NCBI GenBank assembly: GCA_029204225.1
Contig: MU836330.1
Location: 1 to 30,395 of the forward strand
Source of the DNA: Diphasiastrum complanatum
Taxonomy: Eukaryota > Streptophyta > Lycopodiopsida > Lycopodiales > Lycopodiaceae
Length of the DNA stretch: 30,395 nucleotides
Direction of reading: 5' to 3'
In this document: piece after piece, positions 10,201-19,702 of the stretch
Layout of the letters: each line of letters begins with the position of its first letter
Position numbering within the stretch: position 1 is the stretch's first letter
The notes under the pieces: model-generated
Seen by the model: only the letters and a program-made list of their open reading frames with translations
The model's database searches: none
Told to the model about the DNA's origin: nothing
Position numbers and translations under genes: made by a program

Positions 10201-10630
10201 ACAATCTTCATCAGCTCAGTGGATATTCTGATGCAAGCTGGGGAGGAGATGTAGACAATCGTAAGTCCACATCTGGATTCACATTCTTCTTCAACGACGG
10301 TCCTATCTCATGGAACAGTCGTAAGCAAACCTCTATCACACTTTCATCTACAGATGCAGAATACATTGCTACTTCTCATTCTATTAAAGAAGCGTTTTGG
10401 TTGAGAAATTTATTGTCAGACATTAGTTTGAATCAGTTTATTTCTATAATCATATTATGTGATAATCAGAGTGCTATTGCCTTATCGGCCAACCCCAGAT
10501 TTCACTCTAGGAGTAAGCACATTGAGATCTGGTATTACTATATTAGGGGCAAGGTTCTCAACAAGGAGGTAAGCTTAACGTACTGTAGAACGTAGGACAT
10601 GGTTGCAAATATATTTACAAAGGCATTAAG
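10201..10630 (+). pseudogene. copia-1 RNase H, C-terminus truncated
   Basis: This domain would degrade the RNA strand of the RNA/DNA hybrid. Motifs seen are GYSDASWGGD (catalytic Asp), NRKSTSGF, SWNSRKQTSITLSSTDAEYIA (catalytic Glu) and LCDNQSAIALSANP, then HSRSKHIEI. The TAG at 10593 interrupts the usual end of the domain, after which MVANIFTKAL still reads in frame. The tail normally found after TKAL is missing and the 3' LTR starts within a few bases. A deletion has therefore removed the C-terminal tail and the polypurine tract. Confidence 0.9.
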
Positions 10631-11514
10631 TGTTAATGCACAACATATTTACAAGTAAACTTGAACAAGCAAAAAATGCGACACTGCATTTTTACACGCA
10701 TTTTATGACAGGCGAAAAATGCAAAAAATGCGACACTGCATTTTTACATGCATTTTATGACAAGCGACACTTGCCTAAAATGCGACACTGCATTTTATGA
10801 TAGGCGACAACATTTTTACATGCAATTTATGACAGGCGACACTTGCCTCTAAAAATGCGACACTTGTAAAAGATGGTAAGGACAAGGCCAAAGGCAAAGG
10901 GTGTCATGATTTTCGCATTTTCACCAACGTTATTTTGGCAAAGCCTGACGTCGCAACCTCTTCACGTCCATTCTATGCATTGTGTGATCAGATTTGACAA
11001 CAACAGTTTTCACGATCTCCTACATATGTACCTTCTTTATCTGCACACTTGTAAAATTTATGTATATAGTGAATATCATCTCGGTATTCAAGATAGTAGA
11101 GCATAAGCGCAATAAGTGATATCAGCAAGCTTGTTTTCATGATTGAGAGACAAAAATTGTAGATGCCTTCACGCATTGATTCTTTCTTTCAGATAGATTG
11201 TCAGTAATAGGTTCATAACCTTTACAGTTTGTGATTAGCTTTGTGAAGCATGCGGTTACTTCGTTATCGTTTTGTGCTCACCTGCATTATTGGCTTGTAT
11301 ATTTTGTTATACTTAATCTGATTATAGCTCTATCTAGTTCTGCGTTCAGATTCATGTCAATACTGCAATCTTTTCTACATTCTATCTGGCTGTCTATTTG
11401 ATATGTCTAGTTGTCTGCTCTTCACTTCTGCTACGACTGCCCATTAAAACTTTAAAATTATCATATTCTTGTGTTCGCCTACTAAGTCACCAGTAGTGCA
11501 CGCACTGAGAAGAG
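10631..11514 (+). repeat. 3' LTR of copia-1, truncated at its right end
   Basis: It starts TGTTAATGCACAACATATTTAC, which aligns with the 5' LTR start and with its second unit near 5599. It ends at gagaagag, 28 bp short of the 5' LTR end. The array at 10665-10875 differs in unit order from the 5' copy. The single-copy part (10876-11514) aligns with 5855-6514. The ORFs at 10873-11106 (+) and 10988-11176 (-) correspond to the LTR ORFs in the 5' copy and are not genes. Confidence 0.85.
10665..10875 (+). repeat. Tandem array in the 3' LTR
   Basis: About five rearranged units with the same aaaatgcgacactgcatttt core and gacacttgcct variant as in the 5' LTR. One unit has a duplicated gcaaaaaat start and another lacks its middle. 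The two LTRs are identical at insertion, so the arrays have changed independently since then. Confidence 0.8.
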
Positions 11515-11765
11515 CTTAGTCCCTAATACGATTTTTCAGGGTTAAGCATATTGCCAAAAAAAAGTTATTGGTAAGAAAGATTGGACTAATTGATATTCAA
11601 TGTTAGTTAAGGTATCGTGGTGAATCTTGTTTCGGACATGGATAACAATTGATGCTCACTTATGACACTTGTCTTTCCCACATACTAACTCATGTGGTAT
11701 TTGTGTTGTGGGATGGTGGCAGGTAATTGTGAAAGTATAATACTTTGGAACTTAAATGAGTGCAT
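11515..11765. repeat. Dispersed repeat, copy A
   Basis: Resembles 12904-13160. The best block, 11637-11731, runs from atggataacaattga to gggatggtggcagg with about 85 percent identity. Weaker similarity continues upstream to the exact point where the copia-1 LTR stops (ccctaatacga against ccctgatacgg). No coding potential. Could be a solo LTR or LTR fragment of an unidentified family. Confidence 0.6.
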
Positions 11766-12443
11766 AGTGCCTCACAAGCGTGATTGATTGATTGATCACA
11801 AAACAAATGCAAACTAGACATTAGATTTTGAGATCTAGATCAACAATTTAGCATCTATCTATCAAGAGCAATCTAAAATCATTAATCAAACACAAAGTAT
11901 AGCCCACACACGTGAGGAACAATACTCAATATGGCTTGTAGATTGAGAATGAAGTACAAATCACTTTGATTTTGCTTAGATCCAAAAAACCGACAAGTAC
12001 ATAGAGTAGAAACTCGAGTTTAATTTTGCCAATTAGCTCTCAAAAATAATCTAAGTGTTCACTACGGAGAGTCTCCTACATACAAAAGCCTCTTCCTTTG
12101 TAAAGTTAGGTGAATTTCCAGCATGTAATAAGGAAGCTAACTTGGCTTTCTTGCCCTAATTTTCCAACCTATCCTCATTCCAAGAGTCATGCTAAGTAGG
12201 TGGCTAGTTGGTCAATCTCCACCACAACTCTAGGATTTAGGTCCTATAAACTAGGAATCACTACCATATTGACTTTACCTACTCTTTAGACTTGATCTAA
12301 GCTATGCTAGGGTAGGTCTCCCATGTGGATCCATGGCCTCACACGTGTGGGACCCACTTGTGTACATTTTACATGATTTTTGATCAAGCTAGATTTGCCA
12401 ATTTTTGGCAATTTTTTATCAAGCAAGCAATATTAGTTTTCGA
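11766..12443 (-). repeat. LTR-like sequence next to a minus-strand copia fragment
   Basis: No ORF. It lies downstream, in minus-strand sense, of the copia PR fragment at 12444-12740. Its 12333-12414 part recurs inverted at 13614-13693, where a TATA-like box follows. This suggests LTR sequence of the same family present in both orientations. No TG/CA boundary was found. Confidence 0.35.
12333..12414 (-). repeat. Inverted repeat arm 1
   Basis: Matches 13614-13693 in reverse complement over about 80 bp, including tttgatcaagctagatttgc, the internal palindrome ttgccaatttttggcaa and the gtgggacccac block. The arms are about 1.2 kb apart. Confidence 0.8.
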
Positions 12444-12740
12444 TTAAAGCAATTTTCCATGTTTAAGTCTGTTTGCAATGCAAACATCATTCTTCAACAT
12501 GGAACAAACTCCATACTTCAAGTGGACATCCAAACCACTTTCCACAAGTTGACCAACACTTAGCATATTCTTGGTAATTGATGGTACATAAAGAACATTT
12601 TCTAGATCCATAATTTTTGAGGATTCTAGACACAAAGAGATGGTACCAACACCATCTATCCTACACTCTTCATCACTTGTAGTAGACAAACTTACCATTC
12701 AACAATGGTAATAATTAACATCACCCACATAAGTGTCACA
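12444..12740 (-). pseudogene. Ty1/copia PR/GAG-pre-integrase fragment
   Basis: The minus-strand frame reads GVGTISL, then ENVLYVPSITKNMLSVGQL, then GLDVHLKYGVC and KHGKLL. These are the conserved blocks between the protease active site and the integrase zinc domain of plant copia polyproteins. The protease DSG triad and the integrase are absent. The 84-codon open frame (12444-12698) ends where the conserved sequence ends. The wording (VPSITKN, GVCSMLK) differs from copia-1, so this is another lineage. Confidence 0.75.
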
Positions 12741-12903
12741 TTAGGCTTCTAGTGAGATACGACTGGAAAGCATGGATATGCTCAAAAGTATGGACAATAG
12801 TGTGTAACCGCCTATATATACGATTAAAACTTTTCATACTTTGTCTAAATACAATATGAAATTATATGGACCAATTGCCCACAAACTAATAAGCATGGCA
12901 CAA
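12741..12903. other. Non-coding spacer
   Basis: Nothing recognised between the copia fragment and dispersed repeat copy B. Degenerate copia coding sequence may extend a little way in, but no motif can be read. Confidence 0.4.
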
Positions 12904-13160
12904 GCCCTGATACGGTAATATTAGGGCTTGGCCTATCGTTAAAGAACTTTATGCTATTTAGGAAGACATGATTATGATCTATAAATGCTATTTATGTTGT
13001 TAAGTGGTATAGCTTCTTTTGGAAATGGATAACAATTGACGCTCAACTATGACACCTGTCTTCCCCACTACTGTACTAACTTGTGCTGTTTTGTGTTGTG
13101 GGATGGTGGCAGGCATCAGCTGCTGGACATCTTGAAAGTGGTTATGCTTTATGGTGCTTT
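12904..13160. repeat. Dispersed repeat, copy B
   Basis: Partner of 11515-11765 in the same orientation. The strongest block is 13027-13120. After the shared gggatggtggcagg the two copies differ by an insertion here (catcagctgctgg) and then resume weakly. Confidence 0.6.
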
Positions 13161-13223
13161 ACAGTACAATATTTTACTTTTCAGCTTTATGTAACCTTGT
13201 TGGAATAGAGGAACTATGTGAAT

Positions 13224-14160
<937 letters not shown>

Positions 14161-14624
14161 GCCTTAAGAACAAGGCAGCTCCATTTTCAGGCCCTCCAAA
14201 GTAATTAATAAGGATAATAGGCCAATAAGGGCCCGATGCAGACTAAATAATACTTAACAAGGGGTGACTATCCCTCAAGATAGTTATGTTTAGTTAAGTT
14301 AGAGCATTGTCTATAAGTAGGCAAGAGACATCACTTTTGAAATCTTTTGGCTCATTTGCAATTGAGAGAACTAGGAGCTCCATCTCCTCTATGTGAGTCT
14401 TGGGATCTCGATCTTGCTAGGTCTCATGTGCCCCATCACATGAATCCATGTACTCCTCACTCTCCATGACAGAATCCATCCCCTTTTGAGCTTACTTTTC
14501 ACGTGAGCTTTGTGGTAGCTTGTGGTTATTGCTCATCTTTGGTTCTCTTCAACATAGGTGTGGCGGTTGCCTCCTTATGCTAGCTTGCTTGGCTTGGATT
14601 GAGGGGTATGGCACATGACATTTG
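14161..14624 (+). repeat. Probable 5' LTR end of a Ty3/gypsy-type element
   Basis: No ORF. It contains a TATA-like ctataagtag (about 14311) followed by CT-rich sequence and ends directly before a PBS-like site. The left edge is not defined and no matching second LTR was found in the window. Confidence 0.45.
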
Positions 14625-14637
14625 TGGTATTAGAGCC
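14625..14637 (+). other. PBS-like site, initiator tRNA-Met type
   Basis: tggtattagagcc, one C-to-T change from the usual tggtatcagagcc. It sits about 130 bp before a gag-like region, the expected spacing. Confidence 0.6.
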
Positions 14638-14767
14638 TAAGATCCAATAATCATTTGGTTTCACATGAATCTCATTTTAAGAGTTTATTGCTTTTGTAGC
14701 TTTTTTCTAACTTTTGAATTTTTAGAGTGTTCAGGCTAATTTTTAACATATTGTGAAGATCAATATT

Positions 14768-15310
14768 ATGAGCACAGCAATGGCGAATCCAGTAAGTGCG
14801 AAAAACATGTGTCATATGGAAACTGTATGGAACAAAGCGAAAAATATTTTGATGATTAGATGATAAGCTTACCAGACAAGTCAACATAATCCAAGTGGTG
14901 GTGCTTATAGCAGTGACAGTGACAATGAACTAAATTCACCCCAATCAAAGAGTCGTCATTACCAATATTCTTATATGGGCCAATCTTCCCAGCCTATTTT
15001 GGACACAATGATGGTGCAGAGACAATATGCTTTTCACAAGTTTTGATGGTAGAATTGCTCACATGGATGTGAGAATATGGTTGTGGATAACTTTGACAGG
15101 TATTTTTAGTCACATACAAAACAATGACTATGACAATTTTATTTGCAAGAATATACCTTGATGGATCTGCAAAAATCTAGTGGCATATTGAATGCAATGT
15201 GAGGAACCTCATATTACCAATGATAAATGGCCAATCTTTGTACAAAAGCGCATTGAAGAATTTGAATGTGCAGATGGCCAAGTATGGCATGCTACCCAAA
15301 AAGACATCTA
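14768..15310 (+). pseudogene. gag: Ty3/gypsy-type Gag remnant
   Basis: A short open start (ATG at 14768, about 30 codons) is followed by frameshifted sequence with retrotransposon Gag features. One frame reads SFDGRIAHMDVRIWLW and another IYLDGSAKI, stop, WHIEC. The L-x-G-x-A-x-x-W-W pattern is typical of Ty3/gypsy capsid (Retrotrans_gag), with TAG at the first Trp position. The last part (KWPIF...RIEEFE in one frame) fits a capsid C-terminus. Zinc knuckle, protease and RT of this element are missing; copia pol sequence starts instead near 15315. Family assignment is moderate because only short motifs survive. Confidence 0.5.
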
Positions 15311-15314
15311 TTGT

Positions 15315-15421
15315 TGAGACCTATTACATTGATTTACATCAGTCAACAAAAATATCTCACTAATGTGCTGAAAATGTATGGAATGACCAACTGCAAATCG
15401 AGTTTCTTTCCACTCTACCCA
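15315..15421 (+). pseudogene. copia-2 RT fragment, left part
   Basis: Frame reads LIYISQQKYLTNVLKMYGM then TNCKSSFFPLYP. This matches the RT/RNase H connecting region of copia-1 (LIYITQQRYLHNVLNRYNLM). It stops after the codon for Pro at the chromovirus boundary, and the next codon (Gly) is found at 19706 on the far side. RT upstream of this point is missing. Confidence 0.82.
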
Positions 15422-15890
15422 TGTTACAACTCCCATGAATCTTCGATTGCCTTGAAGGTACCGCACATCCTATACCAATGACAACGCACCGTAACCGCCC
15501 ATCCATAGGGTCACAACCGACCCACCCCCATGCATTGGAGCTATCGACATAGTCATGCCTAGTTGAGCCTCCTATGATAACTAGTATCCCATACCACCAA
15601 CCATCGCACTCGGCTCTCCCTAGCACACATTTCCTGCCCTAGAGATACATCATGGCTCATGCACGTGCTCTCCATCCACCAACTCTCGATTAGACTGAGT
15701 GAATGGAAAGAGGGAAGCCCCACCACTATATAGGCATAGCAAAGTGAGTCCCATCAAGCACGGTCTTGTCAGTGACACGTGACCACCTAGGATGGTGATG
15801 TGTGGCACCCAAACATGTCGATAACGCCAGACCTGCATCATGCCCCTTGCGAGGTCGTCACTAAAGGGCGTACTGTTATGGTACATAACA
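15422..15890 (-). repeat. 3' LTR of the chromovirus
   Basis: 469 bp with TGTTA and TAACA inverted termini. 15504-15884 matches 19330-19702 at around 88-90 percent by eye. The remaining 82 bp (15422-15503, the U5 side in element sense) do not clearly match the other LTR. ORFs at 15360-15626 and 15650-15886 (-) are LTR shadows. Confidence 0.8.
15725..15733 (-). promoter_or_regulatory. TATA-like box in the chromovirus 3' LTR
   Basis: Minus-strand ctatatagtgg is conserved at the equivalent place in the other LTR (cctatataat near 19545-19554), about 155 bp from the LTR start. Position fits the U3 promoter, so the sequence downstream would be R and U5. Confidence 0.5.
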
Positions 15891-15906
15891 TCCCCCCCCC
15901 ATAAAA
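15891..15906 (-). other. Polypurine tract of the chromovirus
   Basis: Minus strand reads ttttatggggggggga directly before the LTR start TGTTATG. This is the plus-strand primer site expected next to the 3' LTR and it confirms the element's orientation. Confidence 0.85.
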
Positions 15907-15914
15907 ACTTTCTT

Positions 15915-16070
15915 CTATGGGGAAAAAGCAGGCAATCTAAGTCTTAAATCGTCTTCCTTCTCCCAGATGTCCTCATCATCTGACTTACCTTTCCAATAAA
16001 TCAGATGTTCAAAAAACAAACGATTTCTCAGTTAATGTCGTCGCATATCCATGATCCTTTCCGGTTCATG
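15915..16070 (-). pseudogene. Chromodomain at the C-terminus of the chromovirus integrase
   Basis: The minus-strand frame reads HEPERIMDMRRH, stop, then LRNRLFFEHLIYWKGKSDDED and IWEKEDDL, ending at a TAG at 15915. The order ERI-D-R, then (hydrophobic)YWKGK, acidic cluster and W-E is the chromodomain fold that targets chromovirus integration to modified histones. One internal TAA is present. It ends about 8 bp before the polypurine tract, as expected for the polyprotein end. It follows the integrase zinc region directly, with the catalytic core missing. Confidence 0.8.
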
Positions 16071-16500
16071 TCTTGACATGACCTTTCATTTTTGGCCAAT
16101 AAAATTATCTCATAACAAGGTCAAATGCCCTCTATATACCAAGGTCCCCTGCACTAGGGCTATCATGGCACTCGTGCAGGATTTGGGCCCTAATGTTCAC
16201 AATATTTGGCACACAAATTTTTCCTCTACGGAAAAGTAAACCATTTTGAATGGAATAATCATCAAATATTTTCTCTTCGTGAGATTTCTTGGAATCCTGC
16301 TTTCCAATATTATTTCTCACAGTAGAGCTTCCTGCCATGACTTCTTGCCAAATATGACAAAAAAACTCATCGGTCCGACAAAGATCTCGTAGAGAAAGAT
16401 ACAACTTGGATTGGAACTCAGCAAAGCATAACTGATTAATCTCTCCAATCCGGTCCAAAGCATCAGCAACACAATTCAACGTACCTCGACGGTAAAATGT
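16071..16500 (-). pseudogene. Chromovirus integrase zinc-binding region, core deleted
   Basis: After RNase H the minus frame reads YRRGTLNCVADALDRI, then an open linker to NGLLFRRGKICVP, ILHECHDSPSAGDLG and, after a stop, FYWPKMKGHV. These are the ADAL linker and the HHCC N-terminal domain of Ty3/gypsy integrase. The second expected His is Asp in GDLG. The sequence then jumps to the chromodomain near 16071: the Cys-x-x-Cys pair and the whole DDE core are absent, a deletion of several hundred bases. Confidence 0.8.
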
Positions 16501-16963
16501 CGACTTCGAACTCTTGAATGAGTTCCGACCAACGGGCTTTACGACCCCTAAGGTTTGAGGCATCATAGATATACTTAAGAGACTTATGATCTGTCATAAC
16601 CATGAATTTAGATCCGTACAAATAATGTCTCCAGATCTTTAATGCATGGATGACAACAAAAAGTTCCTTCTCATAAGTAGAATATCTACTTTGAGCTGGG
16701 TTCAACTTCTTGCTTTTGAAAGCCACAGGTCTACAATTCTGGTAAAGGACTGCACCCACCGCATAGTCACTAGCATCCGTTTCCACCAGGAAAGATCCGC
16801 TAGGGTCCACTATGTGTAAGATAGGGGATGTAGACACTAATATCTTCAAAGCTTCAAAGCTTTGATTAAGTTCATCGGTCCAAACAATAGGTTGACTGAT
16901 TTTCGAACGCCTTCCGACTTTTTTCTTATTATCCTTTTTAGTTTTTCTTTTGGCTTTCTTCAC
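16463..16963 (-). pseudogene. Chromovirus RNase H domain
   Basis: A 166-codon open frame. In order: WTDELNQSFEALK, ETDASDYAVGAVLYQ (catalytic Asp), RPVAFKSKKLNPAQSRYSTY then EKELFVVIHALKIWRHYLYG (catalytic Glu), TDHKSLKYI (catalytic Asp) and RWSELIQEF. The core looks intact. The N-terminal part is odd: a lysine-rich KKAKRKTKKDNKKK replaces the usual FLGL-YYRRFI connection, so a deletion or replacement lies at about 16920-16975. The frame is lost near 16490, where the linker continues in another frame. Confidence 0.9.
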
Positions 16964-16974
16964 TCCCTAATGGT

Positions 16975-17790
16975 TTTCAAGATAGGCCAATCATGAACTT
17001 TCTGGACCTTATCGTAATCGATCTCAAGACCTCGATCGGAAACTATATGCTCTAAGTACTTGAGTCTTATTTGAAAGCACTTAGACTCCTTAGCATAAAG
17101 CTTTGCCTGCCTTAGATTATCTAAAGACTGTATGCAAATGCGCCTCATGCTCCTCAAAATTCTTACTGTAAATCAGTATATCATCCAAAAATACCACGAG
17201 AAACTTCCTTAGATATGGATGAAGAATATCGTTTATCATCTGTTGGAAGGTTGTCGGGGCATTAGTTAGACCAAAGGGTAAAACTAAAAATTTTCAGTGG
17301 CCATACCTGGAACGAAAACCAATTTTGAAAACATCCCCTCCCTGAATTCTAATTTGATGGTACCCCGACCTACGGTCCAATTTGGTGAAATACTTAGCAC
17401 CATTCATTCGGTCCATTAAGTCGTCCATCCGAGGTAAGGGATAACGATTCTTAATTGTCATTTTATTAAGCTTTTTGTATTTGACACAAAGACGAATACC
17501 ATTGTCTTTCTTGCCGGTTAATTAAACAGGAGCTCCCCAAGGGGACTTACTGGGCCTTATATGGCCCTTGCGTAATAACACTTTAAGTTGACTAGCAACT
17601 TCATCTTCTTCCTTCGAGCTCATCCTGTAAGGAAAAAATCATACAAGAGATCTATCGGGAAGAAGATCTATGTGATGGTCTACTCCCCGTGAGAAGGGGA
17701 AGACCCTCCTGCAACTGCTCAAGGAATATATCATTATATTCCTCCCTAAGTCTCTTAAAGATTGAACTATTGCAGGTTTGGAACAGAGGG
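16975..17790 (-). pseudogene. Chromovirus reverse transcriptase
   Basis: Minus-strand motifs in order: GVDHHIDLLPD (about 17690), [60 protein letters not shown] (first catalytic Asp present), [24 protein letters not shown] (about 17174-17191, catalytic Asp pair present) and, in another frame, AKLYAKESKCFQIRLKYLEH. In-frame stops and at least one frameshift (about 17150) break it. It is a plain Ty3/gypsy RT; the chromodomain downstream places it in the chromoviruses. Confidence 0.9.
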
Positions 17791-18820
17791 GTGAGGATTT
17801 TGAGCCTAAATCTACAGTTTTTTTTTTCTCGAAACCACAGTTTAATTAGTTTTTTTCTTGATGCTTAAAGTTTTTCTTGCATTCCTTTTGCTATTTTTGC
17901 ATATTCAAGAAGCATTCAGGGCGGTTTTATAGTGCTTTGCTTTGCCACAAGCCTAAGCATCCTCTTTGTGAAAAAATTAGAGCTCCAGACTTGTACTAGC
18001 TTCTGTTTGAAGCTATTTACCCATTCTTACTACAATTCTTACAGATAATAGGTGCAAATAGTATGCATTTTCAGTTGCAATGCTTTCACCAAAGCAAAAG
18101 CATGTTTCATTTATTACAGATTTCTTTATGGTTGGAAAACATGGTAGATGCTGCCCAAATTTTCTCAAAAACTAAGATTTGCAGATTGCCTTTTCTTAAC
18201 CACAAGATAGGTGTTCATGTAACCTATACCATTCAAAGAATGGCCTCATTGGCTTGCACTAACCTGCAAAACACTGTTAGTTTGTTGGAAAATATAGCTT
18301 AGTAACTCCAAAAAAAATCACCCTGAAAACCCTGTAAAAAGCCACCAACACTCACAACCAGTGATTGGTCTTTTTTGTGCATCTTTTCATGTTTTTTCTC
18401 TAATTGCTCAATAAAAAGCAAAAGACAGCCAACAAAACCACTTAAATCACTGTCAAATGAACAAAATGCCATAAAAACTAGCATTTCCTCTTGATTAATC
18501 TCGTTGCTAATGGACAAGTGTCCCAAATGAAGTAAATGGCAACACAAATGATTCAAGAAAAGCAAACTTTACTTCGTAACCACATATTGGAAGTGCATAA
18601 AAGCTGAATTGATTTAATACCTGGTAGTACATATACCACCCAACTGATTGTACCTCAAAAAAGTGACTCTCAAGAAGAGGAATTTAAATTTTCACCACTT
18701 GTTGCTACTCCACCGATTTCTCAAAACAGTGTCGAGATTCCATATCACACAACGGAAAAAACCCACACGATTTGAGATTTCTCCTTAACACAAATTAATG
18801 GCAAAAACGTGCTCAGAATT
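17791..18820 (-). other. Chromovirus leader region, gag and protease not recognisable
   Basis: Between the PBS and RT there is only about 1 kb, while gag plus protease normally need about 1.5-2 kb. No CCHC knuckle, capsid block or D-S/T-G triad can be read in any minus frame. ORFs at 18063-18302 (+) and 18299-18565 (-) have no domain signature. It is either deleted gag plus untranslated leader or foreign sequence. Confidence 0.45.
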
Positions 18821-18833
18821 GGCTTTGATACCA
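18821..18833 (-). other. PBS-like site of the chromovirus
   Basis: Minus strand reads tggtatcaaagcc, one base from tggtatcagagcc. It sits between the gag-less leader and the right LTR, as expected for a minus-strand element. Confidence 0.6.
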
Positions 18834-19702
18834 ATATAAAGTCCTAATCCAAGGATCCTATTCTAAGCATGCCAATCACAAGCAACAAAATGAAAACAGA
18901 TGGTGGACAAACCAACCCAACCAAACCTAGATCGAACAGATCTAGCCCCCAAGCTATGGATCAATCACTTAGAGAGGAATGAGGCATCACACCAGCAACA
19001 TCCTGCCACCGGTCATGCTATCAAGCATACACTAGTGAGAGCCCAATAGGTATACTTAAACCCTCCAAGGCCCATGCACCACTAGTAGTGCACTGTGACA
19101 CCTCACTGGACACCTCTGTAGCCTATCTGGGCCACGACATCCAGTTCCCCAATGACTCACTGATAGACCCATACAAATCCACCATCAAGTGTTTAGGCCT
19201 TCAACCATTAATTATGACCACGTACACATAAGGGCCCCAATTCCCTTATAGTCACAATTAACTTACGGGTTGTTGGTCTACCGGTCCCTAGCTTGGGCAC
19301 GCTACCCGAGACCAGTCATGGGCATGACACATAGGGTCACAACCGACCCACCACCATGCACTAGAGCTATCGACATAGTCATGCCTAGTTGAGCCTCCTA
19401 TGATAACTGGCGTCCCATACCACCAGCACTCGGCTCTCCCTAGCACACATCTCCTGGCTTGGAGATACATCCTAGCTCATGCACGTGCTCTCCATCCACC
19501 AACTCCTGGGTAGACTGAGTGAATGAAAAGAGGGAAGCCCCACCATTATATAGGCATAGCATAGTGAGTCCCATCAAGCATGGTCGTGTTGGCAACATGT
19601 GGCCACTAGGATGGTGACATGTGGCACCCAACATGTCGATAACACTAGACCTGCATCATGCCCCTTGCGAAGCCGTCATTGAAGGGTGTACCGTTATGGT
19701 AC
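18834..19702 (-). repeat. 5' LTR of the chromovirus, with a divergent U5 side
   Basis: 19330-19702 matches the left LTR. 18834-19329, between the match and the PBS, has no clear counterpart there. It is either the full U5 with a shortened left LTR, or replaced by recombination or insertion. The outer 8 bp (acataaca in plus sense) are missing at the accca boundary. ORFs at 19288-19470 and 19440-19634 (-) are LTR shadows. Confidence 0.6.

Larger units (their letters stand above)
5485..11514 (+). mobile_element. Ty1/copia LTR retrotransposon (copia-1), decayed but nearly full length
   Basis: The element of about 6.0 kb has a 5' LTR (5485-6542), a PBS directly after it, a gag-pol region with domain order Gag, PR, INT, RT, RNase H, and a 3' LTR (10631-11514). 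INT before RT is the defining Ty1/copia order. The left boundary rests on a TGTT start shared by both LTRs; a start near 5599 is also possible. The 3' LTR lacks about the last 28 bp of the 5' LTR and then abuts an unrelated dispersed repeat, so no target-site duplication can be checked. The internal 3' end is also short: no purine tract is visible between the RNase H end and the LTR. The element cannot be autonomous because of 13 point stops and a frameshifting deletion. Confidence 0.9.
15422..19702 (-). mobile_element. Ty3/gypsy chromovirus inserted into copia-2
   Basis: A minus-strand element of about 4.3 kb. In its own sense it has a 5' LTR (right), a PBS (18833-18821), a deleted gag region, RT, RNase H, the integrase zinc domain, a chromodomain, a polypurine tract and a 3' LTR (left). 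The copia-2 frame is cut cleanly between a Pro and a Gly codon, and accca (part of a shared taccca) stands on both sides (15417-15421 and just after the right end), fitting a 5-bp target duplication. The left terminus is TG (15422). The right LTR appears to have lost its last 8 bp. The internal region is only about 2.9 kb, with gag/protease and the integrase core deleted, so it is non-autonomous. Confidence 0.87.

Noticed and set aside
15360-15886. Minus-strand ORFs of 88 and 78 codons, with similar ones at 19288-19634
   Set aside because: They lie within the two chromovirus LTR copies and do not stay open in the same way; LTRs are normally non-coding.
18299-18565. 88-codon minus-strand ORF as chromovirus Gag
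   Set aside because: No capsid block, no zinc knuckle and a hydrophobic composition unlike Gag.
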